DNA of 9,078 bases, from NCBI GenBank assembly GCA_031282485.1, contig JAITDQ010000206.1:1-9078 (forward strand). Reading direction: 5' to 3'. The notes below the pieces were generated by a model. That model saw nothing but the letters and a program-made list of their open reading frames with translations. It did not search any database and was not told the DNA's origin. This document shows, piece after piece, positions 1-7,532 of the stretch. The position numbers and the translations under genes were made by a program. Source of the stretch: Tannerella sp. GTDB taxonomy: Bacteria; Bacteroidota; Bacteroidia; Bacteroidales; Tannerellaceae. The first letter of the stretch is position 1, and each line of letters opens with the position of its first letter.

Positions 1-495
1 ACATTTTCGCGAAGCGCTTCATTTCGTATTGAACCGTTTAAACTGTCCGAAAAAGAGCGCGCCGCATTTCGTAATAAACATATTGGTTTTGTTTTTCAGT
101 TTCATCAGTTATTGCCTGAATTTTCCGCTCTTGAAAACGTGATGATTCCTGCCTTGATAGCTCGCTGCGATTATCATGAAGCGGAAGAGAAAGCGATGAA
201 GTTGCTTGTTTTTTTACGTTTGAAAGACAGGATAAAGCACAAACCGTCGGAGCTTTCCGGTGGCGAAAAACAGCGTGTTGCCGTAGCAAGGGCTTTGATC
301 AATAATCCTTCCGTTATTCTCGCCGACGAACCTTCGGGCAGTCTTGATTCGAAAAATAAGGATGAACTTCATTCTCTTTTTTTTGATTTGAGAAATGAAA
401 TGGGACAGACATTTGTGATTGTGACCCACGATGAACAGCTGGCGCGACTTGCAGACAGGATTATTTATATGAAAGACGGTTTGATTATTTCCTAA
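1..495 (+). CDS. lolD: LolD-type lipoprotein-releasing ABC transporter ATPase (5' end missing)
   Basis: ATPase subunit that would power a LolCE-type inner-membrane complex releasing lipoproteins to the periplasmic carrier for outer-membrane delivery. The frame is open from base 1, so the start and the Walker A region (roughly the first 55 residues of a ~220-residue family) lie upstream. In the 164 visible residues the Q-loop Gln is residue 33 ([12 protein letters not shown]), the ABC signature LSGGEKQR begins at residue 85, Walker B plus catalytic Glu is [11 protein letters not shown] (Glu 110), and the H-loop His is residue 143 (VIVTHDE). The stretch after the Q-loop and the SGSLD D-loop match what I recall of Bacteroidales LolD. 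Related MacB/FtsE-type ATPases share these motifs, and no LolC/E permease is visible to settle it. An internal TTG at 112 is not a plausible start because it would cut away the Q-loop. It probably shares a transcript with the next gene, 11 bases downstream. Confidence 0.85.
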   Translation, partial: TFSRSASFRIEPFKLSEKERAAFRNKHIGFVFQFHQLLPEFSALENVMIPALIARCDYHEAEEKAMKLLVFLRLKDRIKHKPSELSGGEKQRVAVARALINNPSVILADEPSGSLDSKNKDELHSLFFDLRNEMGQTFVIVTHDEQLARLADRIIYMKDGLIIS

Positions 496-506
496 AAACA
501 GTAGAT

Positions 507-1871
507 ATGCAGACAAGAGATACGTTTGGCAGTCGTTTGGGCGTGATTTTTGCTACGGTAGGCTGCGCCGTGGGGCTTGGGAATATTTGGCGGTTTCCCT
601 ATATGCTGGGTTCTAACGGTGGCGCGGCTTTCCTGCTGATTTATTTTCTTTGCGCACTGCTTTTGGGATTGCCGGTGATGATTGCAGAGTTTTACATTGG
701 CCGTCACTCCCGGCGAAATGCTGTTGGGGCGTTTAAGGCGATTGTTCCGAAAACGGGCTGGGCGGTTATCGGTTATAACGGCGTGTTGGCCGCGTTTATT
801 ATTTTGGGTTTTTATTCCGTTATATCGGGCTGGACTTTTGAATATGTATTCCAGTCGGTTACGGATTCTTTTACGGGAAAGTCGGTGAATGATTTCGAAT
901 CGGAATTTCTACTCTTTTCATCCGGTACGTTCCGGCCTCTTTTTTGGGCGCTGTTATTTATTTTCATCACCCATTTTATTGTTACTTCGGGCGTAAAAAA
1001 GGGCATCGAACGTTTTTCCAAATTGCTTATGCCGGTGCTTTTTGTTATACTTGTCGTGTTGTGTATACGTTCCGTTACGCTTCCGGGGGCGATGTCGGGT
1101 TTGGCGTTTCTGTTTGCTCCCGATTTCGGGAAGATTGATTCGTCGGTTTTGTTAAGCGCCATGGGTCAGGCGTTTTTTTCGCTTAGCGTGGGCATGGGAT
1201 GTCTGATAACTTATTCTTCCTATTTCGGCGATAAGACGAACCTCCAGTCAACGGCGCTGCAAGTAGCGATAATTGATACGTTTATAGCCGTGCTGGCCGG
1301 TATAATGATTTTCCCGGCCGTTTTCAGTTTCGGGATTGAACCTGCTGCCGGCGTGGAACTTGTTTTCATCACTTTGCCGAATGTTTTCAGCAAACTGCCT
1401 TTAGGCAATCTGTGGGCATGTATTTTTTTTCTTTTGCTGTCGGTTGCCGCACTTACTTCTACCATTTCGCTTCATGAAGTAGCCACTGCATATCTTCATG
1501 AGGAACGTCATATATCGCGTAAAAAAGCCGCTTACTGTGTTTCTTCGGGCGTTATCGTTCTGGCGGTGTTAAGTTCTCTTTCTTTTGGAATATTGAAGGA
1601 TTTTACCGTATTTGGTCTTACCATTTTTGATTTTCTGGATTATGTCACGGCAAAATTGATGCTTCCGCTCGGCGGGATGTTTATCTGTATTTTTGTGGGC
1701 TGGCGTATTGATAAAAAGATTCTGAAGGCGGAGTTAACAAACAGGGGAACCGCCACGTTTTATTTTTTCGGCGTGTACAGCATCTTATTAAAGTATGCAG
1801 CGCCGGTTGCGATTGCCTTCATCTTTTTGAACGAACTGGGTCTTATTAATATTATTCAGACTGTTTTTTAA
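507..1871 (+). CDS. Sodium-dependent transporter of the neurotransmitter:sodium symporter (NSS/LeuT) family
   Basis: Inner-membrane Na+-coupled importer, probably of amino acids or a related small solute; the substrate cannot be read from sequence. The 454 residues contain about 11-12 hydrophobic helices. TM1 has the family hallmark GLGNIWRFPYM (residues 23-33), with Asn26 and Arg29 matching LeuT Asn27 and Arg30 (Na+ site and extracellular gate). It is followed by NGGAAF and, after TM2, GRHSRRNAVGAF. The unwound TM6 segment is FFSLSVGMG (Phe224 and Ser225 aligning with LeuT Phe253 and Thr254). TM8 carries ALTSTIS (Thr317, Ser318), matching the Na2-site ALTSS-type motif. Length is normal for bacterial NSS proteins. 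The ATG at 507 lies 11 bases after the ATPase stop, with no obvious ribosome-binding site, which is ordinary for Bacteroidota. Co-transcription with lolD is likely, but I see no functional link. Confidence 0.93.
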   Translation: MQTRDTFGSRLGVIFATVGCAVGLGNIWRFPYMLGSNGGAAFLLIYFLCALLLGLPVMIAEFYIGRHSRRNAVGAFKAIVPKTGWAVIGYNGVLAAFIILGFYSVISGWTFEYVFQSVTDSFTGKSVNDFESEFLLFSSGTFRPLFWALLFIFITHFIVTSGVKKGIERFSKLLMPVLFVILVVLCIRSVTLPGAMSGLAFLFAPDFGKIDSSVLLSAMGQAFFSLSVGMGCLITYSSYFGDKTNLQSTALQVAIIDTFIAVLAGIMIFPAVFSFGIEPAAGVELVFITLPNVFSKLPLGNLWACIFFLLLSVAALTSTISLHEVATAYLHEERHISRKKAAYCVSSGVIVLAVLSSLSFGILKDFTVFGLTIFDFLDYVTAKLMLPLGGMFICIFVGWRIDKKILKAELTNRGTATFYFFGVYSILLKYAAPVAIAFIFLNELGLINIIQTVF

Positions 1872-1881
1872 TGCTTATCTG

Positions 1882-1912
1882 TTTCGAAATAATATATTTT
1901 TAATTACTTTTG
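1882..1912 (+). promoter_or_regulatory. Candidate Bacteroidota promoter for the HhH gene
   Basis: A -7 box TACTTTTG (1905-1912) fits the Bacteroidota consensus TAnnTTTG exactly. Nineteen bases upstream is TTTC (1882-1885), one mismatch from the -33 consensus TTTG. The gap of 72 bases after the symporter gene and the placement about 31 bases before the ATG at 1944 suit a promoter. This is pattern evidence only. Confidence 0.5.
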
Positions 1913-1943
1913 TGGCATTGTTTCAACAGTTAACTTCTTTGAT

Positions 1944-2744
1944 ATGTCCTGGCATGATTTCTTTTACTTTTCAAAAGGTGAACGGCAGGCTTTGATTTTG
2001 TTGCTTTGCCTTATTGTGATTGCAGGTATTTTGTTGATATCAAACAATAAACCTGTTCCGGCGGACGATTCCGTTGCCGGCAGGACGGAATACGCATCTG
2101 ACGGTAATACGCAAAATTCCGCGGATTCCGCTTCTCCCGAAAACGTTGTTCCTTCCGTTACTCCTCCGAAACGTTCGCAACCCGCGAATAAAAGCGTTAC
2201 GCAAAACCAATCTGAAAAAAAATCCGTCTCCGGGCGAACGGCCGGCGTGGCGGAAGATAAAAAGGAAACGGTTTCGGAGCGCGTTAAACGTATCACTTCT
2301 TCTTCCCGTCCCTCCTATCCCCGTACTGAAAAGTTTGAGAAAGGCGTTGTTGTGGAACTTAATACGGCGGATACGGCGATATTGAAAAAAATTCCGGGTA
2401 TCGGAAGCAGTTATGCCCGCCGTATTGTCGGTTATCGTAATCTTTTGGGCGGTTATTATTCGGTCACGCAGCTGAGTGAGGTTTATGGCGTTGACGAAGA
2501 ACGTTATAATGCCTTTGTACCTTGGTTTACGGCCGATACGTCGCTTATATCCAAGCTCCGGGTTAATGAATTGTCGCAGGATTCGCTGCAGCGGCATCCT
2601 TATATAAATTATAATCAGGCAAAAATTTTAATCCGTTTACGACGGCAAAAAGGAAAACTTACAGGCTGGGAAAACCTGCAATTACTCAATGAATTTATGG
2701 ATATTGACAGGGAGCGGTTGAAGCATTATTTGTCCTTCGAATGA
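1944..2744 (+). CDS. Membrane-anchored helix-hairpin-helix (ComEA-like) protein
   Basis: Putative DNA-binding protein tethered to the inner membrane; its role is unproven. The 266 residues divide into a short N-terminal segment, one hydrophobic helix at about 16-33 (ALILLLCLIVIAGILLI), a low-complexity linker at about 35-135 rich in Ser, Pro, Lys, Thr and Asn, and a C-terminal part with helix-hairpin-helix repeats. The first repeat begins ELNTADTAILKKIPGIG (138-154), the ComEA/HhH pattern with a PGIG hairpin that in the family contacts the DNA backbone. A second, more divergent repeat (about 208-250, with INYNQAKILIRLR) lacks the Gly-x-Gly hairpin. The architecture resembles ComEA, the DNA receptor of natural transformation, but the linker is long and no comEC or pilus gene is visible. 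Bacteroidales genomes commonly carry such genes as uncharacterised HhH proteins. The neighbouring mutS has its own promoter, so shared function is not implied. Confidence 0.85.
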   Translation: MSWHDFFYFSKGERQALILLLCLIVIAGILLISNNKPVPADDSVAGRTEYASDGNTQNSADSASPENVVPSVTPPKRSQPANKSVTQNQSEKKSVSGRTAGVAEDKKETVSERVKRITSSSRPSYPRTEKFEKGVVVELNTADTAILKKIPGIGSSYARRIVGYRNLLGGYYSVTQLSEVYGVDEERYNAFVPWFTADTSLISKLRVNELSQDSLQRHPYINYNQAKILIRLRRQKGKLTGWENLQLLNEFMDIDRERLKHYLSFE

Positions 2745-2764
2745 AAATCTGTCGAAAATTTATC

Positions 2765-2795
2765 TTTGCTGTTAACGAATAAATTTTTACCTTTG
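2765..2795 (+). promoter_or_regulatory. Bacteroidota promoter for mutS
   Basis: TTTG (2765-2768), a 19-base spacer and TACCTTTG (2788-2795) match the Bacteroidota -33/-7 consensus (TTTG, ~19-21 bases, TAnnTTTG) with no mismatch. Transcription would begin a few bases after 2795, leaving an AT-rich leader of about 30 bases before the ATG at 2832. The -33 box is itself the end of TATCTTTG (2761-2768), which also fits the -7 consensus, but no -33 box stands at the right distance from that copy. Confidence 0.72.
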
Positions 2796-2831
2796 CATAT
2801 TCATAGAATTCATATTCGTTAAAAAATTATC

Positions 2832-5453
2832 ATGAAAGAAATGGTAAATGAGACAGATACGCCTCTAATGAGGCAGTATTACGATGTAAAATCGAAACAT
2901 CCGGACGCTATATTATTGTTTCGTGTGGGCGATTTTTATGAAATGTACGGTGAGGATGCCGTAGCAGGTGCAGGAATTTTGGGCATTGTGCAGACCAAAC
3001 GTTCCGCGTCATCTCCCAATGCCATTGCTATGGCGGGTTTTCCTCATCATGCACTTGATACGTATCTCCCGAAATTAGTTCGTGCAGGGAAAAGAGTGGC
3101 AATTTGCGATCAGCTCGAAGATCCGAAAGTTGCTAAAAAAATTGTCAAGCGGGGAATTACCGAGTTGGTGACGCCGGGAATTTCGATTAATGATAATATA
3201 CTGAATAATAAGGAAAATAATTTCCTCGCTGCCGTGCACATTGGGAAATCCCTTTGTGGAATAGCTTTTCTGGATATTTCTACCGGTGAATTTCTTACGG
3301 CGGAAGGAATGCCGGATTATATTGACAAGTTGCTTAACAATTTTGCTCCCAAGGAGATTCTCGTTGAACGTAATCACCGCGCGCAGTTCGAAGAAATGTT
3401 TGAGACACGTTCCCTTCTGTATCCGCTTGACGACTGGATTTTCACCGAGGATACGGCGCGCGACCGTTTGCTTAAACATTTTGAAACGAAGACGTTGAAA
3501 GGTTTCGGCGTAAATAACTTGCAGTGCGGAATCGTCGCTGCGGGCGCAATCCTCTATTATCTCGACATGACGCAGCATACGAATATTGCTCATATTACGT
3601 CGCTTTTGCGTATTGAGGAAGATATTTACGTGCGGCTTGACAAGTTTACGGTGCGTAATTTGGAATTGCTTCATGCGATGACGCCCGAAGGCGTTTCCCT
3701 GCTGGATGTTATCGATAAGACGATTTCTCCTATGGGGGGACGGCTGCTTCGACGCTGGATTGTTTTTCCATTGCGGAATTTAAAGGCGATTAAGGAGCGT
3801 CAGCATGTCGTTTCTTACTTTTTAAGTTATTCCGATAAAGCCGATTCAATGGAAATGCTGCTTTCCCAGATTGGCGATATGGAGCGTATTATTTCGAAAG
3901 TATCGGTCGGTCGCGTTACGCCCCGCGAGATGGTTCAGTTGATGTTTGCTTTGAGGGCGATCGTTCCGATAAAAAAAATATGTAAGGGAAGCGGTAATAA
4001 ATCCCTGATGACGTTCGGGGATGAACTGGAACCTTGTCTTGAGATATGCGACCGTATCGAAAAGACGATAAGTAAGGATCCCCCGGTTTTAGTCAGTAAG
4101 GGCGGGGTGATTGCTCCCGGCGTGGATAAGGAACTGGACGAGTTGCGGGAACTGGCTTTTTCGGGTAAGGATTATTTGCAGCAGTTGCAGCAGCGCGAAA
4201 TTGAACGTACCGGCATTTCCAGTCTTAAAATATCGTTTAATAATATTTTCGGTTACTATATTGAGGTTCGTAATGCGCACAAGGATAAAGTGCCGGCGGA
4301 CTGGATACGCAAACAAACGCTTGTTAGTGCGGAACGCTATATTACGGAAGAATTGAAGGAATATGAGGAAAAAATACTTGGCGCCGAGGAGAGAATCCTT
4401 GCTTTGGAACAGCGTCTTTATAATGATCTGGTACTTGCTGTTACCGAGTTTATCTCGCCGATACAAAATAATGCCAACCGGATCGGTTATATTGACTGTT
4501 TGCTTTCTTTTGCCCGTTCTGCGAGGATGAATCATTATGTATGTCCCGTTGTTAATGATACGGAGATAATCGATATTAAGGCCGGACGGCATCCTGTGAT
4601 AGAAAAACAGTTGCCGGCTGATTCTCCTTATATAGCGAATGATGTTTTTCTTGATCATAAAAAGCAGCAGATCGTGATTATTACGGGGCCTAATATGGCC
4701 GGTAAATCCGCGCTGTTGCGCCAGACGGCTTTGATTATATTAATGGCGCAAATCGGCAGTTTTGTGCCTGCCGACAGCGCTTCGATAGGTTATGTCGACA
4801 AAATCTTTACGCGCGTCGGCGCGTCGGATAATATTTCGCTCGGTGAATCGACGTTTATGGTTGAGATGACGGAGGCGGCGGAGATACTTAATAACCTCTC
4901 TTCCCGGAGCCTTGTTTTGTTTGATGAGCTTGGACGCGGCACGAGCACGTACGACGGCATTTCTATCGCCTGGGCTATCGTTGAGTTTATACACGAAAAT
5001 CCGGCTAACCGTGCGAAAACGCTTTTTGCAACGCATTATCATGAACTGAACGAAATGGAACGCTCTTTTAAACGGATAAAAAATTATAACGTTTCCGTAA
5101 AGGAGGTTGATAACCGGGTTATCTTTTTGCGCAAGCTTGTTCCCGGCGGGAGTGAACACAGTTTTGGAATTCATGTGGCTAATATGGCGGGGATGCCGAA
5201 AAGTATCGTCAAACGCGCCGATGAAATTTTGAAACAGCTCGAATCGGATAACCGCCAGAACGGATTGGTAAATAAACCGATGAAAAAACTCGCTTCGGCG
5301 GCCGAAGGTTATCAGTTAAGTTTTTTCCAGTTAGACGATCCTGTTCTAAGCCGTGTTCGCGACGAAATTGTAAATATTGATATTAATAATCTGACGCCGA
5401 TGCAGGCTCTTGCCAAACTTAATGATATTAAGAAAATTATTACCGGGAAGTAG
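2832..5453 (+). CDS. mutS: DNA mismatch repair protein MutS
   Basis: Recognises mismatches and small loops after replication, then acts as an ATP-driven sliding clamp that recruits MutL. The 873 residues match the usual length (~850-880). The N-terminal mismatch-reading motif GDFYEMYG has Phe35 and Glu37, equivalents of the Phe-x-Glu pair that stacks on the mismatch. The connector, core and clamp domains follow. The ATPase domain has the P-loop GPNMAGKS (619-626, Lys625), the MutS signature ESTFMVEM, Walker [11 protein letters not shown] (Asp698, Glu699) and ATHYHEL. P-loop residue Ala instead of the usual second Gly (GPNMGGKS) is, as I recall, common in Bacteroidota. Near the C terminus QLSFF (828-832) fits the sliding-clamp-binding consensus. 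The sequence is intact, so the gene appears functional. ATG at 2832 is preferred; an in-frame ATG three codons later is an alternative. It probably heads a unit with the Spm-like gene and ybeY. Confidence 0.98.
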   Translation: MKEMVNETDTPLMRQYYDVKSKHPDAILLFRVGDFYEMYGEDAVAGAGILGIVQTKRSASSPNAIAMAGFPHHALDTYLPKLVRAGKRVAICDQLEDPKVAKKIVKRGITELVTPGISINDNILNNKENNFLAAVHIGKSLCGIAFLDISTGEFLTAEGMPDYIDKLLNNFAPKEILVERNHRAQFEEMFETRSLLYPLDDWIFTEDTARDRLLKHFETKTLKGFGVNNLQCGIVAAGAILYYLDMTQHTNIAHITSLLRIEEDIYVRLDKFTVRNLELLHAMTPEGVSLLDVIDKTISPMGGRLLRRWIVFPLRNLKAIKERQHVVSYFLSYSDKADSMEMLLSQIGDMERIISKVSVGRVTPREMVQLMFALRAIVPIKKICKGSGNKSLMTFGDELEPCLEICDRIEKTISKDPPVLVSKGGVIAPGVDKELDELRELAFSGKDYLQQLQQREIERTGISSLKISFNNIFGYYIEVRNAHKDKVPADWIRKQTLVSAERYITEELKEYEEKILGAEERILALEQRLYNDLVLAVTEFISPIQNNANRIGYIDCLLSFARSARMNHYVCPVVNDTEIIDIKAGRHPVIEKQLPADSPYIANDVFLDHKKQQIVIITGPNMAGKSALLRQTALIILMAQIGSFVPADSASIGYVDKIFTRVGASDNISLGESTFMVEMTEAAEILNNLSSRSLVLFDELGRGTSTYDGISIAWAIVEFIHENPANRAKTLFATHYHELNEMERSFKRIKNYNVSVKEVDNRVIFLRKLVPGGSEHSFGIHVANMAGMPKSIVKRADEILKQLESDNRQNGLVNKPMKKLASAAEGYQLSFFQLDDPVLSRVRDEIVNIDINNLTPMQALAKLNDIKKIITGK

Positions 5454-5498
5454 TGTTTGTCGAACGGCGTTTTTGGTGATGATATTATAGATGCAGAC

Positions 5499-6737
5499 AT
5501 GGTTTTGAATTATATTTGGATTGGTTTTATTTTAATCGCGTTCGCCGTCGCTTTGTGCCGGCTGTTTTTTGCGAACGATACGGAGGTTTTCAATCAGATT
5601 ATTTCTTCTACGTTTGATTCTGCTAAAACGGGTTTTGAGGTTTCTATCGGGCTTACGGGAATCTTGTCGCTTTGGCTTGGATTGATGAAAATCGCTGAAA
5701 AATCGGGTTTGATAAATTCGTTTGCCCGTTTTGCTTCTCCGGTTTTCGGAAAGCTTTTTCCCGGTATTCCCAAAGATCATCCGGCAGCGGGTTCTATCTT
5801 TATGAATTTTTCGGCAAATATGCTGGGACTTGACAATGCCGCCACTCCTATCGGTTTGAAAGCCATGCAACAGCTTCAGAATCTCAATAATACGAAAGAT
5901 ACGGCTACTGACGCGATGATTATGTTTTTAAACATCAATGCGTCCGGTCTGACGATCGTTCCCATTACGATTATGATGTACCGCGCCCAGTTCGGGGCGG
6001 CTAATCCTTCCGATGTTTTTCTGCCGATAATGTTGGCTACGTTTTTTTCGACTCTGGTTGCTATTATTGCCGTTTGCCTTGTTCAGAAGATAAATTTATT
6101 TCAGAAAAGTTTAATTTTCTTTTTCGGCGCTCTTTTTGTTTTTATAGGAAGTCTTGCGTGGTTATTTTATTTACTTCCTCCGGAAAAAGTTTCTCTTTAT
6201 TCTTCTTTGATTGCAAATTTACTTCTTTTCTCGATTATTTGCGGATTTTTACTTGCCGGAATCCGTAAAAAACTCAATCTTTACGACACATTCATTTTAG
6301 GGGCAAAAGAAGGCTTTCTGACGGCCGTAAAAATAATTCCATACTTGGTAGCCATCCTCGTTGCGATCGGCGTTTTCAGGGCATCTGGTGCGTTGGATTT
6401 TTTGATTGATTTAATTCGGTGGTTTGTAGCATATTGTGGTTTTGATACGTCATTTGTTGAAGCTTTGCCTACTATTTTTATGAAACCGTTAAGCGGAAGC
6501 GGCGCACGAGGCATGATGCTTGATGCAATGAAAACTTATGGCGCCGATTCTTTTGTCGCGCGTTTGTCCTGTGTTGCCCAGGGTTCGACGGACACGGTTT
6601 TTTATGTTGTAGCCGTTTATTACGGCTGTATCGGTATTCGCAATACGCGTCATACGATTCCCTGTGCGCTGATTGCCGATCTGGGTGGCGCGATTGCTGC
6701 TATTATTATGTCGTACATTTTCTTTTCCGTAATATGA
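5499..6737 (+). CDS. Fused SpmA-SpmB-like nucleoside-recognition (Gate) domain membrane protein
   Basis: Polytopic inner-membrane protein of unknown function with two Gate/nucleoside-recognition domains. Residues 1 to about 150 resemble SpmA, with an N-terminal helix beginning MVLNYIWIGF and the motif NFSANMLGLDNAATP (103-117). After a stretch of hydrophobic helices, residues from about 268 resemble SpmB (GAKEGFLTAVKIIPYLVAIL, then KPLSGSGARGMM around 330-340). In spore formers SpmA and SpmB are separate proteins needed for spore-core dehydration; here they form one 412-residue chain. Non-sporulating Bacteroidota carry similar fusions. A transport role is inferred only from the domain type. 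I chose ATG 5499 because MVLNYIWIG matches the family N terminus. A TTG at 5457 would add 14 polar residues that look like an untranslated leader. The start is 45 bases after mutS, and the stop overlaps the ybeY ATG, so it is likely co-transcribed with both. Confidence 0.9.
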   Translation: MVLNYIWIGFILIAFAVALCRLFFANDTEVFNQIISSTFDSAKTGFEVSIGLTGILSLWLGLMKIAEKSGLINSFARFASPVFGKLFPGIPKDHPAAGSIFMNFSANMLGLDNAATPIGLKAMQQLQNLNNTKDTATDAMIMFLNINASGLTIVPITIMMYRAQFGAANPSDVFLPIMLATFFSTLVAIIAVCLVQKINLFQKSLIFFFGALFVFIGSLAWLFYLLPPEKVSLYSSLIANLLLFSIICGFLLAGIRKKLNLYDTFILGAKEGFLTAVKIIPYLVAILVAIGVFRASGALDFLIDLIRWFVAYCGFDTSFVEALPTIFMKPLSGSGARGMMLDAMKTYGADSFVARLSCVAQGSTDTVFYVVAVYYGCIGIRNTRHTIPCALIADLGGAIAAIIMSYIFFSVI

Positions 6738-7162
6738 TATTATATAATTCGGACGATATTAAAATGCCTTGTTTTCCAAAAAGAAAAATTTCTCTTTGGA
6801 TTAAACGTATTGCTGAAAAGCATCGGAAAAGGGTAGGGGAGGTCTCTTATATTTTTTGCTCAGACAGTAAGATTATGGAGATTAACAAGTCGTATTTGAA
6901 TCACGACTATTATACGGATATAATTACATTTGATTATACCGAGAATGACCTTATATCCGGCGACATATTCATCAGTGTGGATACGGTTCGTTCCAATGCT
7001 GCGAAATACGGCGTCGTTTTCGATAATGAACTTTTCCGTGTTATTATTCACGGCATTCTGCATTTGTGCGGTATAGACGACAAAGCTCCCGGCGCACGTA
7101 TTATTATGGAAAAACATGAAGATGACGCCTTGCGCATTTTAAATGATATCGACCTGTCGTAA
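6734..7162 (+). CDS. ybeY: Endoribonuclease / rRNA maturation factor YbeY
   Basis: Metal-dependent RNase linked to 16S rRNA 3'-end maturation and ribosome quality control. At 142 residues the length is normal. Landmarks are YIFCSDSKIMEIN, then YLNHDYYTDIITFDY, then GDIFIS, and the metal-binding segment IIHGILHLCGIDDK. The family motif is His-x3-His-x5-His. Here the first two ligands are His106 and His110, but the third position is Asp116 instead of His. I recall Bacteroides YbeY with a similar segment ending NDKGPGE, so this is probably a lineage variant and not a defect. His128 lies too far downstream to be the standard ligand. The ATG overlaps the Spm-like gene's TGA (ATGA), indicating translational coupling. 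In many Bacteroidales ybeY sits directly before mnmG, as here, though about 500 bases of repeat-rich DNA now separate them. Confidence 0.93.
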   Translation: MILYNSDDIKMPCFPKRKISLWIKRIAEKHRKRVGEVSYIFCSDSKIMEINKSYLNHDYYTDIITFDYTENDLISGDIFISVDTVRSNAAKYGVVFDNELFRVIIHGILHLCGIDDKAPGARIIMEKHEDDALRILNDIDLS

Positions 7163-7181
7163 TTTGAATTTGAAATAAATG

Positions 7182-7200
7182 GCTCTATAGCGAATAGAGT
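7182..7200 (+). terminator. Weak hairpin after ybeY, possible terminator
   Basis: CTCTAT (7183-7188) and ATAGAG (7194-7199) pair around a five-base loop, with a flanking G-T wobble, 20 bases after the ybeY stop. The stem is short and AT-rich, and no T-tract follows on either strand, so intrinsic termination is doubtful. It overlaps the end of the transposase-like fragment and could be part of an old IS end instead. Confidence 0.22.
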
Positions 7201-7307
7201 GGGTAATCAAATTTCAGTTTTGCAGTCAGAAAATATATCATGTTGATGAAGTTCCTTACATTTCTATAGCCTCTGGCCATTCCTTTAACCGGCTGTATTT
7301 TACTGTT
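7185..7307 (-). pseudogene. Remnant of a transposase C-terminus (ISL3-like)
   Basis: On the minus strand about 40 codons ending in TAG (7187-7185) read NSKIQPVKGMARGYRNVRNF and then INMIYFLTAKLKFDYPLYSL. The pattern N-x-KI-x3-K-x2-A-x-GYRN-x2-NF, followed by a hydrophobic stretch, resembles the extreme C-terminus of ISL3-family DDE transposases (NNKIK...KR.A.G.RN..NF). No catalytic region remains. Upstream of 7307 the frame stays open but the similarity stops, exactly where the inverted-repeat element begins. The reading is by eye and the family assignment is tentative; it could belong to another transposase family or be chance. If real, the intergenic region once received an IS that has since decayed. 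Confidence 0.42.
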
Positions 7308-7352
7308 AGGAATGTGAAATAAACAGAATATAACAGTTTTGAAGCGAAATGC

Positions 7353-7387
7353 GATGCATTGCATCTGTACGGGAGGGCTGAAAGCCC
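7353..7387. repeat. Two small palindromes in the extra left-arm segment
   Basis: GATGCA-T-TGCATC (7353-7365) is a perfect 13-base palindrome with a central T. GGGCT-GAA-AGCCC (7375-7387) is a perfect five-pair hairpin with the same GAA loop as the hairpin at 7456-7468. Both lie in the 48-base segment (7344-7391) that has no counterpart in the right arm. Confidence 0.65.
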
Positions 7388-7402
7388 GCAAATCATTAGC
7401 AC

Positions 7403-7425
7403 ATATTTCGACAGGCTCAATAACC
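7403..7425 (+). repeat. Left copy of the TTTCGACAGGCTCAATAACC repeat
   Basis: This 23-base arm pairs with 7533-7555 at 22 of 23 positions, the sole difference being G for A in the middle. The core TTCGACARGCTCA is, as I recall, a recurrent palindromic intergenic repeat in many bacterial genomes, often seen as GAGCTTGTCGAA on the opposite strand. That recollection was not checked. Confidence 0.75.
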
Positions 7426-7453
7426 ATGTGGCACAGACGACATCTAACACCCG

Positions 7454-7505
7454 AAGCCCTGAAAGGGCGCAATCTGTTTGTCCGGCTTACGCCCTTGCAG
7501 GGCTT
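7454..7505. repeat. Central double hairpin of the palindromic element
   Basis: Two 13-base hairpins, GCCCT-GAA-AGGGC (7456-7468) and GCCCT-TGC-AGGGC (7491-7503), are themselves inverted copies of one another (7454-7469 against 7490-7505, 15 of 16 matches) around a 20-base loop. Either two small stems or one long stem can form. The centre (about 7479) coincides with the centre of the 7403/7555 arms, so all belong to one symmetric structure. Confidence 0.7.
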
Positions 7506-7532
7506 GGCGAATGTGATGCGTTCCATTCGCAA

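Noticed and set aside
2040..2597. 185-codon minus-strand open frame inside the HhH gene
   Set aside because: Its Arg/Asn/Phe-rich composition reflects the complement of the HhH gene; no domain or promoter supports it.
3075..3674. 199-codon minus-strand open frame inside mutS
   Set aside because: Fully covered by the well-conserved N-terminal half of mutS and without recognisable motifs.
4089..4658. 189-codon minus-strand open frame inside mutS
   Set aside because: It is entirely inside intact mutS, composition is basic and unlike a real protein, and no motif is recognisable. It is a shadow of the coding strand.
5457..5498. TTG start giving a 426-residue Spm-like protein
   Set aside because: The added 14 residues are polar and precede the usual family N terminus MVLNYIWIG; ATG 5499 is a better start.
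7116..7118. His128 of YbeY as replacement for the missing third metal ligand
   Set aside because: It lies 12 residues beyond the ligand position, in a different helix, and I cannot support its reaching the metal site from sequence alone.
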